From Pseudorhizobium tarimense (GTDB lineage: Bacteria; Pseudomonadota; Alphaproteobacteria; Rhizobiales; Rhizobiaceae): a DNA stretch of 64,000 bases. The notes beneath the pieces are model-generated. The model searched no databases. It had not been told where the DNA came from and worked only from the letters and a program-made list of their open reading frames with translations. How positions within the stretch are numbered: the stretch's first letter is position 1; each line of letters opens with the position of its first letter. Positions 34,933 to 43,562 of this stretch are shown piece by piece. The stretch is from assembly GCF_022968135.1 (NCBI RefSeq), contig NZ_JALJRA010000007.1:1-64000 (forward strand), read 5' to 3'. The translations under genes were made by a program, and so were the position numbers.

Positions 34933-36036
34933 ATGAAAATCAAAGCTATTGAAATGTACGGCTACAAGCTGTCCTACGCTCATGGCGAATACGTCATGTC
35001 TGGGGGACGCGCTGCGACGCACCAGGATTCTACGCTTGTTCGCATCATCACGGATAGCGGACTGGAAGGCTGGGGCGAAACAGCGACCCTGTCCGGAACC
35101 TATCTACCCACGTTCTGTGGTAGCACACGCGCATCGATCGAGGAGCTCGCTCCTGCCCTGATTGGCGAAGACCCCCGCAACATCAACCACATTAATCGCC
35201 TCATGAATGGCCGTCTCCTTGGCCAGTACAACGCCAAGAGCGCCATCGATACAGCCTGCTGGGACATTTTCGGAAGGTCTGTTGGACTTCCGATCAGCAC
35301 ACTTCTTGGTGGCGTTCAGCAGGAGCAGTTCCCACTATATGAGGCCGTGCCGCTCGCATCCCCTGATGCCATGGCGGAATATGTAACGTCACGAGGAGCC
35401 GCAGGCGTCCGACGTTTCCAGCTCAAAGTTGGTAATGACCCACACGAGGATGCTGAACGCGTGCGCGAGGTCATGAATGCGGCAGAAGAAGACATGATTG
35501 TCATCGCTGACTCCAACGGTGGCTGGAGCCTGCAGTCCGGCATCATTGCGGTGCGCCTGATGGACGATCTGGACATTTACGTCGAGCAGCCGTGCCGTGA
35601 AACCGCTGACTGCGCAATCGTGAAGTCCATGACACACCTTCCTCTGGTCATGGACGAGAGCGTTGTTACGTCTGCTGATCTCTACCGAGCCAAGTACGAG
35701 GCCAAAGCAGGTTCTATCAACATCAAGCTTGGTAGAGTTGGAGGCATCACAGGTGCCGTCCGTATGCGCGACCAAGCTCAAGATCTAGGCATCGATTTCT
35801 GTATCGAGGACATGTGGGGAGGCGATGTGATCTCCGCTGCCGTCGCCCATGTGGCCGCCAGTTCGTCTCCAGAAAGCCTGATGCACGCTTCGTTTTTCAA
35901 TGATTGGACAAACGAACATGTAGCTGGTTACCAGCCACGATCTTTGAACGGAATGGGTTCGGCACCAACAGGGCCCGGACTCGGCATCGAGGTAGATCTC
36001 TCTGTTCTCGGCGAGCCGCTCGCGAGCTTTCGATAG
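34933..36036 (+). CDS. Enolase-superfamily enzyme (mandelate racemase / muconate lactonizing group)
   Basis: A 367-aa enzyme. N-terminal capping domain MKIKAIEMYGYKLSYAHGEYVMSGGRAATHQDSTLVRI, then the barrel. The KxK position reads RRFQLKVGND, so the first Lys is Gln. Metal ligands are in IADSNGGW (Asp), IYVEQPC (Glu) and VMDESV (Asp); the opposite Lys is in SINIKLGRVGG. SGGR near the N-terminus and the QxK motif recall cis-3-hydroxy-L-proline dehydratase and proline-betaine/hydroxyproline-betaine epimerase relatives; dipeptide epimerase is the alternative. The start ATG 34933 fits the family; the frame opens at 34888. Divergent from the LysR gene. Confidence 0.85.
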   Translation: MKIKAIEMYGYKLSYAHGEYVMSGGRAATHQDSTLVRIITDSGLEGWGETATLSGTYLPTFCGSTRASIEELAPALIGEDPRNINHINRLMNGRLLGQYNAKSAIDTACWDIFGRSVGLPISTLLGGVQQEQFPLYEAVPLASPDAMAEYVTSRGAAGVRRFQLKVGNDPHEDAERVREVMNAAEEDMIVIADSNGGWSLQSGIIAVRLMDDLDIYVEQPCRETADCAIVKSMTHLPLVMDESVVTSADLYRAKYEAKAGSINIKLGRVGGITGAVRMRDQAQDLGIDFCIEDMWGGDVISAAVAHVAASSSPESLMHASFFNDWTNEHVAGYQPRSLNGMGSAPTGPGLGIEVDLSVLGEPLASFR

Positions 36037-36619
36037 ACCTGCCCGAATGAGCGTCCACGGTTCCTCCCAACCGTGGACGTCTGTACGTTTTCCCTGAGCA
36101 AGAAGAGCAGACTATACGGCTTGCTGTTATTGGCGGTGCTGGCAAGGATATTCGGAAAATCCTGGTCGAACACTGGTGCAACAATGATGCCAATTCAGGG
36201 CTCGCCGGGTCCTGAAGGTCCGGGTTTGGAAGTGGAAGAGGCGCAAGCCGCGTGCAACCTCAAACCACTCCTGACTGGTAGTTGCGCGGCGACTGACGGG
36301 AAGGTCGTTTTCCGGGTATCGCGAAGGTGCGTCGAGCGGCTGGTGCGGGCGCATAACGGCCACGAACGCGGTAGCCTTAGGATAGCAGCGACATCGAAGT
36401 CCGCCGAACATTCTTAAGCTGTCTCGTCCTCCTCTCCGGCCGGTGCCGTATCCTCCTGTACGAGGTCTCGGAAGGATTGACGGGGCATTGCGCGCTTATC
36501 GTGTGCGACATCGATCACTTTCATATGTATCGCTGGAAGTATCGAAAACGGCCGGTCTGCCAGAACCTTACGGAAAGCCCTGATTTGGAGGCGATGGCGG
36601 AGGATAGGATCGGCAGGAT
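36037..36619. other. Non-coding stretch
   Basis: About 580 bp. Frames at 36073-36417 (plus) and 36414-36710 (minus) are open but not protein-like, except that the latter may hold the decayed continuation of the phosphoethanolamine transferase remnant. No RNA or regulatory site recognised. Confidence 0.4.
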
Positions 36620-36834
36620 CAGATATCTGGTAGAGAAGGCCACGCAAAGCGCGGTAAAGCCGGCAAGAAGTTTGAGCGCCAGGCCAGAAGAGCAAGATAC
36701 TGCCAGTCAAGATAAGCCATCGACTTCTGCCAAAAGGTCACGTTCATCACAAGCAGCAGATAGAGCGCGACTCCACCACTCAACACCTCGCTGCGGATGG
36801 TTGGACGCACCGCCTTAAGCTTCTTCAGAAACAT
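36620..36834 (-). pseudogene. Phosphoethanolamine transferase (EptA-like), N-terminal remnant
   Basis: From ATG 36834: MFLKKLKAVRPTIRSEVLSG, then a first TM segment GVALYLLLVMNVTFWQKSMA and YLDWQYLALLAW. The RP..S...L..ALYLLL..N.TFW pattern is that of lipid A phosphoethanolamine transferases. The following helices are scrambled and the sulfatase-like catalytic domain is absent. Moderately sure of the family. Confidence 0.5.
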
Positions 36835-36837
36835 AAC

Positions 36838-37269
36838 GCCGAGAGCTCCTGTTCGGCAAAGGGCGTTTCTCGGACCTTTACCGCAAGATGGATGCACTGC
36901 GCCGCCAGTACGAGCCTCTGTTGCGGGAACAAGTATCCCCGCATCGCGCGCCGCGTCTCCGGCTACCCGAACGTCGACCAGCCCTACCCGGAGAACGGCA
37001 TGAATGTCGCGCGGGCGCTGGTCGGAACCGAGGGCACCTGCATCGCGGCACTAGAGGCGGAGCTGGAGCTGATCGAGCGTCCGAAGGAGCAGGCAACGGC
37101 GATTCTTGGCTTTCCTGACGTCTTTGCCGCCGCTGATGCAGTGCCCGAGGTGCTTGAGCACAAGGCGAATCGCGTTGAGGGCATTGGCCACCTCATAGCC
37201 GACTTCGTCCGCAAGAAGGACCTGGATCCGCAAGCGCTGTCGCTGCTGCGGACGGGAAGGGCTGGTTAA
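36838..37269 (+). pseudogene. FAD-linked oxidase (glycolate oxidase / D-lactate dehydrogenase type), fragment
   Basis: Read in two frames: LFGKGRFSDLYRKMDALRRQYEPLLREQ, then YPRIARRVSGYPNVDQPYPE, NGMNVARALVGTEGTC and LGFPDVFAAADAVPEVLEHK, ending LDPQALSLLRTGRAG. RRVSGY..(D)..LPENG.NVARALVGTEGT is a hallmark of the FAD-binding oxidase family. The N-terminal half of the FAD domain and the large C-terminal part, with its Fe-S cluster region, are missing, and one frame change lies near 36935. Confidence 0.65.
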
Positions 37270-37360
37270 TCTGCCAGATGAGCGCCGATACGGCGGAAGG
37301 GGCCGTAGACAGGCACGGCAGCTCACCTCATGATGCGCCTATTTCAATCGTCCTTGGCGC

Positions 37361-39175
37361 TCACCCCACGTCCTCCTTTTCATCCTTCTGCGACCGCTCT
37401 TCTGCCGGTCCTTCCGATCGGGCGAGGTTGAGGGCTGTGCTGATGAGGCCGATATGGCTGAAGGCCTGGGGAAAGTTGCCGAGCATCCGGGCGTCGACGG
37501 GATCGTATTCCTCCGAAAGAAGGCCGACATCGTTGCAAAGCGCGGTGAGCTTCTCGTATAACCGCTTGGCGTCCGCGTAACGGCCCATCAGCACCAGCGC
37601 GTCGCAAAGCCAGAAGCTGCAGACGAGGAAGGCGCCTTCGCCGCCCGGCAGACCATCATCGGAGAGATCGGTTTCGTAGCGCAGGACCAGGCCGTTTTGC
37701 ACGAGGCGGTGCTCGATTGCCTCGACGGTCGAGACCACCCTCGGATCGTCCGGCGGCAGAAAGCCGACCAGCGGGATCTGCAAGAGACTAGCATCCAGCA
37801 CCTTGGAACCATAGGCCTGCACGAAGCTGCCGATTTCCTCGTCATAGCCGTTGCGGCAGACGTCGGCGTGGATCTCGTTGGCGATGCTGCGCCAGCGGCG
37901 CGCGCCGTCGATATCGCCACCGGCATCCTTTGCCAGCCTCGCTGCCCGGTCGAAGGCGACCCAGGCCATGATCTTGGAATGGGTGAAATGGGCCGGGCCG
38001 CTGCGAACCTCCCAAATGCCTTCGTCCGGCTTTCGCCATGCCGTCTCCAGGAAGCTGAGGAGCACCCGTGATATGGCGCGGGTGCGCGGGTGAGGCGGGA
38101 GCCCTAATCGAAGCGCCTGCGCCAGCGCATCGGCCACCTCACCATAGACGTCCAGCTGGAACTGTCCGGCGGCGGCGTTGCCGATGCGTACTGGCCTTGA
38201 GTTCTCGTAGCCTTCGAGCCAGTCCGCCTCCCATTCCGGCAGATGCCGTTCCCCGGCAACGCCGTACATGATCTGCATCTGCTCCGGCGTCCCGGCTACG
38301 GCCCGCATCAGCCACTCCCGCCATGCCTGAGCCTCATCCAGGTAACCGAGGTTCATGAAAGCCATCAGCGTCATCGTGGCGTCGCGAAGCCAGCAGTAGC
38401 GATAGTCCCAGTTGCGCAAGCCGCCAATCTTTTCCGGCAGAGAGGTGGTGACGGCGGCCACGATGCCGCCTGTCGGCAGGTAGGTCATTGCCTTGAGTGT
38501 GATCAGCGAGCGCTTGACGATCGGAGTATAACTGTTGACCGGCGGGCAGCGGCTGACGAATTCGCGCCAGAAGAATACCGTCTGCTGGAGCGCAGCCTCC
38601 GGATCGCGCGCAGTCGGCGCCTCCTCGTGCGACGCGCTATGGGTGAGGGTGAAGGGAAGGCGTTCACCGGATGAGACGGTGACGGTCGCCTTGCTGTGGA
38701 AGTCCTGGCCTTTCAGCTCAACCGGACTCTGGAGCGTCAGCCGGTCGGGCCCGGCCACAGCCGTCAGCCGCCCCGCCTCGCCATGCGAAACCCAGGGGAC
38801 GTTGCGGCCATAGCCGAAGCGCATGACGAGATCGATGTCGAAGTCGACATGGCCGTGCCTGCCCTCGACGATGCGAACGAGGTTGCTGGATCCGTCCCTT
38901 GGCGGCATGAAGTCAAGGATGGCGGCGGTGCCGGTCTCGGTGGTGAATAACGTCTCCAGGACCAGCGTGTCTTCGACATAGCTGCGCTGGCTGCTGTAGG
39001 GCTTGGCCGGCGTGATCGACCAGTGACCGTTTTCGACAGTGCCGAGAAGGGCGGAAAAGCAGGCGGGGGAATCAAAGCGCGGAAGGCAGAGCCAGTCGAT
39101 CGACCCGCCCTTGGAAACGAGAGCCGCGGTCTCGCAGTCTCCGATCATCGCGTAGTCTTCAATCCTTGCCGGCAT
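37361..39175 (-). CDS. Glycoside hydrolase family 15 protein (glucoamylase/trehalase-like)
   Basis: A 604-aa enzyme. N-terminal beta-sandwich begins MPARIEDYAMIGDCETAALVSKGGSIDWLCLPRFDSPACF. The (alpha/alpha)6 barrel carries LRNWDYRYCWLRDATMTLMAF (substrate site), VYGEVADAL, the general-acid Glu in DEGIWEVRSGPAHFTHSK and the general-base Glu near GLLSEEYDP. The start ATG 39175 has GAGGTG 5 nt upstream; the frame opens to 39256. No signal peptide, so cytoplasmic, acting on trehalose, maltosaccharides or glycogen-like glucans. It is intact among several broken genes. Confidence 0.88.
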   Translation of the reverse strand: MPARIEDYAMIGDCETAALVSKGGSIDWLCLPRFDSPACFSALLGTVENGHWSITPAKPYSSQRSYVEDTLVLETLFTTETGTAAILDFMPPRDGSSNLVRIVEGRHGHVDFDIDLVMRFGYGRNVPWVSHGEAGRLTAVAGPDRLTLQSPVELKGQDFHSKATVTVSSGERLPFTLTHSASHEEAPTARDPEAALQQTVFFWREFVSRCPPVNSYTPIVKRSLITLKAMTYLPTGGIVAAVTTSLPEKIGGLRNWDYRYCWLRDATMTLMAFMNLGYLDEAQAWREWLMRAVAGTPEQMQIMYGVAGERHLPEWEADWLEGYENSRPVRIGNAAAGQFQLDVYGEVADALAQALRLGLPPHPRTRAISRVLLSFLETAWRKPDEGIWEVRSGPAHFTHSKIMAWVAFDRAARLAKDAGGDIDGARRWRSIANEIHADVCRNGYDEEIGSFVQAYGSKVLDASLLQIPLVGFLPPDDPRVVSTVEAIEHRLVQNGLVLRYETDLSDDGLPGGEGAFLVCSFWLCDALVLMGRYADAKRLYEKLTALCNDVGLLSEEYDPVDARMLGNFPQAFSHIGLISTALNLARSEGPAEERSQKDEKEDVG

Positions 39176-39476
39176 GTTCACCTCATCTGCCCTATCTCGG
39201 AAATGTGCCGAGCCCGCCGTCGCGGTCGACCATCCCATATCAGGTAACGCACGCACGTCTCATGCGGATCTGCGTCAAATTCTCTAGAGTGCAGTATCAG
39301 TGGCAGCGCGAGATTACGGCAAGCAAATGGTGTCCAGTCGACCTCTGTGGAACTGTCGCACTGTCACGGTCGTCTCGCGACATATTTCTCATCTAGGAGA
39401 TATTGCTGCCTCGATAGAAGATTGCATTTACCTAATGCAGTGGATGCTGATGGGAATGCGGCCGGGGCAACGGACA
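39176..39476. other. Intergenic region upstream of GH15 gene
   Basis: About 300 bp, no gene with a SD. Divergent promoter region between GH15 and the chemoreceptor remnant. Confidence 0.4.
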
Positions 39477-40112
39477 TGAGATTTTTGGTTAGGGCATCCG
39501 ATGCGGGCAACGTACTAAAGGCGCTCTTGGTTTCCTAGGCACTCATCGAGTTCGACCTGAAGGGCAATATCCTCAACGCCAACGAAAACCTCTGACGGGC
39601 CATCGGCTACAGCCTGGGGGGAGATCGTCGGCAGGCATCCAGCATGTTCTGCGACCTGGTCTGGTCGCGTCGCCGGACTACGCCGCTTTCTGGAAGCGGC
39701 TCGGGGGACGGCGCCTTTGATGCCGGCAGCTACAAACGGAATCGCCAAGGCCTGGCGGGAGATCTGGATCCAGGCCTCCTACAATCCGATCTTCCGGGGC
39801 GGCAAGCCTTACAAGGTCCTGAAGCTCGCTGCCGATATCACCGAAGCGAAAAAGCGGGCAACGGAAGACGCTGGGAAGCTGGAGGCGATCTCGCGTTCGC
39901 TGGCCGTGATCGAGCTCACGCCGACCGGCGAAATCATTGCCGCCAACGAGAACTTCTGCCGCGCGATGGGCTATACGCTCAACGATATCATCGGCAAGTA
40001 TTACCGGATAGATCGAGCAGTTCAGGACAAGGGCGCAAGCGATGGTGCCGGCGGGGCAACAGTTGCAGGCGGCCTGACAGGACCGACACCCCTGCGAAAA
40101 CTGCGCGGCTAG
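39477..40112 (+). pseudogene. PAS-domain methyl-accepting chemotaxis protein, decayed
   Basis: ATG 39477 begins MRFLVRASDAGNVLKALLVS, then TAG (39536) and TGA (39594) interrupt ALIEFDLKGNILNANENL and RAIGYS. After a shift come RRLRGTAPLMPAATNGIAKA remains, WIQASYNPIFRGGKPYKVLK and LAADITEAKKRA. A second PAS begins with AVIELTPTGEIIAANENFCR and AMGYTLNDIIGKYYRI. This is the double-PAS N-terminus of a rhizobial soluble chemoreceptor. The HAMP and signalling domains are gone. Confidence 0.7.
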
Positions 40113-40122
40113 GGCAACGGCG

Positions 40123-40512
40123 TCAGAACAGTCTCTTCATCTGCGGAGCGAAGAGTTCGGCCGCGATGTTCTCCAACTCCGTCGGCTTTTCACAAAGGGC
40201 AAAGCCTGTATAGGGTACGGGAATGATGCTGGGGTCGTAGCCGGTTGCAAACACGAAGGGGATGTCCAGTTCCGCCAGACGTTCGGCAACGGGAAAAACC
40301 AGCTCGTCTCCCAGGTGAACGTCGAGAATGGCCGCATCCACCTGTTGATCGCCGATAAGATCAAGTGCCTCAGACACACGCGCGGTCGGACCGATCACTT
40401 TCGATCCCAGGTGCTCGAGCTTGCGGCGCGTTTCGTCGGCGAGAAAGTATTCATCCTCGACGATCAGAATGCTCTTGTAGGCAAAGTGCTGTAACAGGCT
40501 TTTCTCAGGCAA
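40123..40512 (-). CDS. Single-domain response regulator (receiver only)
   Basis: A 129-aa CheY-like receiver: acidic pocket in ILIVEDEYFLADE, phospho-accepting Asp in DAAILDVHLGDE, Thr in FVFATGYDP and Lys in LCEKPTE. No output domain. It resembles the small receivers that sit beside stress sigma factors in rhizobia. The gene upstream on the same strand is a broken ECF sigma factor. The start ATG is at 40512. Confidence 0.85.
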   Translation of the reverse strand: MPEKSLLQHFAYKSILIVEDEYFLADETRRKLEHLGSKVIGPTARVSEALDLIGDQQVDAAILDVHLGDELVFPVAERLAELDIPFVFATGYDPSIIPVPYTGFALCEKPTELENIAAELFAPQMKRLF

Positions 40513-40607
40513 AACCTACTTCTTTCCGCCGCTGTCTTGGCCGCTGCTGGAGGCTTCGTGCCTCTCAGCATTAAGGTGGCTTGAAAGGCCGAAGGATTTC
40601 TCCTTCT

Positions 40608-41105
40608 ATATGGATACGCCGTCCAGCGTTGTCAGGATCATGGTACGGGCGCGGTTTACCCCGCTCTTCACCGTTCCGATCGGGGCAATTGAAGCGTTGC
40701 GCGCCACATTCGTAGCTCTCGCCCTGCAAGAGGACGACCTCCAGCGCCTCCCGGTAGTGAGCGCAGTCGTTCAGCGCGTCCTGGAAATCGTCTGTGCGGA
40801 GGGCCCATTCCTGGGGTGCCTTGATGGCAGCCTGATAGGAGATGCAGTCCTCCAGCCCGAGAGGTTCGCGCTGTGCGAGCCTGGTAACGGGTGCAGAAGG
40901 TATTGCGCAGGATCGTGAACAGCCAGGACTTGAGCTGCGTGCCCTCGTGCAACTTGTCCATGTTGGAGAGCGCCCGCGCCAAAGTCTCCCGGGCGAGGTC
41001 TTTTGCATTTTGCGAGCTGCGTTCGAAGCGGCGTGCAAAGACGGCAAGTGCGGGAATTAATGACGCGATTTCGTCGTGGAGCTCGGGGCGAGCATGATCC
41101 TCCAT
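40608..41105 (-). pseudogene. ECF sigma factor (EcfG-like), frameshifted
   Basis: ATG 41105 with AAGGAG 8 nt upstream opens MEDHARPELHDEIASLIPAL, then AVFARRFERSSQNAKDLARETLARALSN and GTQLKSWLFTILRNTFCTRY (sigma region 2). A shift leads to QREPLGLEDCISYQAAIKAP, then HYREALEVVLLQGESYE. A further shift gives PIGTVKSGVNRARTMILTTL (region 4 HTH). At least two frameshifts, so no working protein. With the receiver gene beside it, this looks like a lost copy of a general-stress sigma locus. Confidence 0.75.
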
Positions 41106-41269
41106 GCCATACTCCTTCTTGAACAGCCGCCGAACAGGACGGGACGGTGATCGTTCCAATCGACATCGAAGGGAATCGGTAGGCGGGTGCTCCGGGCGGG
41201 CCCGCCCTCTTTGCGCCAGGCTCTCTTGCTTACGATCTTCGCGTGGATTCCCGATCTGCCTGCCATGGC

Positions 41270-41659
41270 CTATCGTCGGCCCGGATCGAAGATCGTGGGC
41301 GGGTGCTCCTGCCACCGCGGCGGCGGCGGCGGCGGAGGGAACCGCAGGTGAGGCGGCGGCGGCCCTGGCAGTTCGTCTGGCGCATCAGGCTGGAACTGAC
41401 GCGGCCGGACCCGCAGCCGGGCTGGATCATCCGGGTCAATCGTCTTCCAACGTGGAGGCGCAGGTGCATTCTGGAACGTCCGCCGACATGTTCCGGCGGC
41501 TGTCCTGTACCAACCGGGGCCGCAGGATGAGTTTGCGACGGCAATGGGCCGGGAGGCGTCGGGCGTTCCATCAGAAGCCGGCTGAGAGAGCGCGGCCGTT
41601 GCGAAGAGAAGAGTGGCCGTTGCTGTGACCGAGAGCGCGCGAGGGAAGCAGTGGTTCAA
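41270..41659 (-). CDS. Small secreted proline-rich protein
   Basis: A 129-aa protein with a signal peptide (RALSVTATATLLFATAALSQP), a short Cys motif SSCGPGWYRTAAGTCRR and a proline/arginine-rich end (PGPPPPHLRFPPPPPPPRW). The start would be TTG 41659 with GAGG 13 nt upstream, which is weak. CGPGW..T..G.CR recalls short secreted motifs of rhizobial envelope proteins. Function unknown. Confidence 0.45.
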   Translation of the reverse strand: MNHCFPRALSVTATATLLFATAALSQPASDGTPDASRPIAVANSSCGPGWYRTAAGTCRRTFQNAPAPPRWKTIDPDDPARLRVRPRQFQPDAPDELPGPPPPHLRFPPPPPPPRWQEHPPTIFDPGRR

Positions 41660-41787
41660 GAGCGGCTTTTAACCTCAGTTAGAGATCGCGTTGCAGGCTC
41701 TTCTTCCATCCAAGCGCCGCATGAACTCAATGATCCGTATTAGTGTGCATTTTTTGCGGCGGCCCGGAGGAGAGAGAGAGAAGATAG

Positions 41788-41900
41788 ATGTTCATTCCGT
41801 TTTGGTGTCCTTGCAGAATATGGAGTAGAGGGCGCCAACCAGTTGCGCCGCCTTCTCCTCGGTCAGGCTGTAGAAGATCTGCTTGCCTTTGATCGGCGGA
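41788..41900 (-). pseudogene. ArsR-family (BigR-like) regulator, C-terminal remnant
   Basis: Minus frame: KGKQIFYSLTEEKAAQLVGA, then LYSIFCKDTKTE and stop. This matches the C-terminal end of ArsR/SmtB regulators such as BigR, with the late Cys kept. The HTH is absent. Remains of sulfur-transport genes follow on the other strand. Confidence 0.55.
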
Positions 41901-42039
41901 ATGTTGATCGCCGTCTCGGCAAGCCATGCTGCTTCTGATCAACGGCCGAACTTGAGGCATCAACGGCATCCTTGGCCGCCTTGCCCAGGGCGTCTGGCTC
42001 ACGATCAATGCCGCCTTCGTGCTTTGGTCTCGTTGTCGG

Positions 42040-42272
42040 GCCCGTCGTCTACCTCTACTTCGCGGGAAATCGGCTGTCGTCCAGTTGGCGGCAAACCTGC
42101 CTCTGCTGCTCGCGGTAGGCCTTCTGGTGGGCTTCGGCTAATGGCTCGGCTCCGGCTGCACTAGCGACCGTGGCGTCCTCGGACTGGCCTGGCCTGGCTT
42201 TCGCTCCGATTCATGGTCGCCATCCTGACTTTCTCGGCATCGGCGTTCTCACCGTCACGCTGATGAAGACAC
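42040..42272 (+). pseudogene. YeeE/YedE (sulfur transport) remnant
   Basis: Plus-strand pieces: YFAGNRLSSSWRQTCLCCSR-like scrambled text with the readable LLLAVGLLVGFG, then WLGSGCTSDRGVLGLAWLSLRFMVAILTF. GSGCTSGHGVCGLARLS RS..A...F is the conserved core of YeeE/YedE thiosulfate/sulfur importers (with the key Cys). Several frame changes; not functional. Confidence 0.6.
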
Positions 42273-43079
42273 TTGCATGAGCCCCATATCCCTCAGCGCC
42301 TGGGGGCTCTGCTCCCCGGCAGCGTGTTTGGCCTCGGACTGGGGCTGTCGGGCATGATGAACCTCACGCGGGTGCAAGGCTTCCTCGACCTCTTCGCCAT
42401 CATGGTGGCTATGTTCTGCACGACCGAACCCTCGGGAGGCGGACGTGACTCACTCCTTGTGGCGGCAGTCGGCTCCGGCGTACTCGTCGGTTTCATGCTG
42501 GGCTTGCTCGATGGCGGCGGTTCCATTGTCGCGACCCCGCTGCTGCTCCACCTAGTGGGGGTGGCCCAGCCGCATGTGACGACGATCGGCACGGGCGCGC
42601 TTGCCGCCTCCGTCGACGCCCTTACCAATTTCTCGCCCATGCAGATGAAGGGCAATGTCTGGTGGTGCTGCTCGCTTGTCTTCGTCACTCTCGGAACTGC
42701 CGGCGCATTTGCCGGCTCCATCGATGCAGCCGGGGTCGCCCTCATCGCCGGTGCAGCATCCGGTTTCTTCGGTATCGGTGGCGGCTTCCTGATCGTGCCA
42801 CGGTCGATCCTGGCAGCGGGCATGCCGACCCTCAACGCCGTCGGCACCTCGCTTATGGCTGTGACGGCCTTCGGGCTGGCAACTGCCATCAAATGCGCAG
42901 CCTCCGTCTCGTCGACTGGTGGCTCGCTGCCGAGTCCATTGGAGGTGGCAGGTTTGGCGGTCGGCTTGCTGCTCGCCGCTCGCGTCGCCCCCTATAAGGG
43001 ACTCCTAAACCGCCTGTTCGCGCTGCTCGCTTTCGTTGTTGCAACCTACGTGCTCTGTCGACGCTCGTCCGCTCTCTAG
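42273..43079 (+). pseudogene. Chimeric remnant: DUF6691 start fused to a shortened TauE/SafE permease
   Basis: The open frame of 268 aa starts at a TTG inside a DUF6691/YedE-B gene (RLGALLPGSVFGLGLGLSGM and MNLTRVQGFLDLFA); the native ATG at 42277 is one base out of frame. From about residue 65 it continues as a TauE/SafE sulfite/sulfonate exporter: VGFMLGLLDGGGSIVATPLL, TIGTGALAASVDALTNF, then after a deletion GAASGFFGIGGGFLIVP and MPTLNAVGTSLMAVTAFGLA. Normal permeases are about 250 aa alone, so one or two helices are missing. The set ArsR - YeeE - DUF6691 - TauE is the usual BigR-type sulfide-stress operon. Confidence 0.65.
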
Positions 43080-43562
43080 CGCCGCAACCGATTCCCGTTG
43101 CGAATCCTAATATCGCGAATCGAAGCGCCGGAACGCGGCTGCTGACCCCGACCGAGGATGTGCCGAGTTCTGACACCGCACTTCTGACACATCAGTCAGG
43201 GGCAAAACGGCACCTTTGCGGCACGATTCGGACCAGGGAACGAGCTTCGCGGCTCCCCCTAACGTGTGGAAAGCTGCCGATAAGTGGCTGCGAGACCTGC
43301 ACTTTCTTAACGCAACGTAAACCTTTCCTCAGCCCGGCCGCCACATTTGTGTCCTTTCAGCAACAGGATCCCCGTAAGCAGGCATGAGACGCCGGTTCTG
43401 CGATAGTTCGAGATTGCATGACCTCGCCCGTCTTGTATTTTCACTCTCGGAAGCGAGGCGGTGGATCGTCCGTCTTCTGGCAATCGACGGGAATGGGGCA
43501 GGGAACGCTGTCCTTCAGCAAAAGAACCCAGACCCATACGAAACTTTGACTGGAGGTCAAAA
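43080..43562. promoter_or_regulatory. Long porin leader / promoter region
   Basis: About 480 bp with no convincing gene (the frame open from 43461 is the porin frame read upstream of its start). A GC-poor stretch around 43300-43330 (TTTCTTAACGCAACGTAAAC) is the best promoter candidate, which would give a long untranslated leader. SD GGAGG lies 6 nt before the porin ATG. Confidence 0.5.

Noticed and set aside
43461..43562. N-terminal extension of the porin frame to 43461
   Set aside because: The signal peptide MNIKSLLLG and the SD GGAGG place the start at 43563; the upstream codons are leader RNA.
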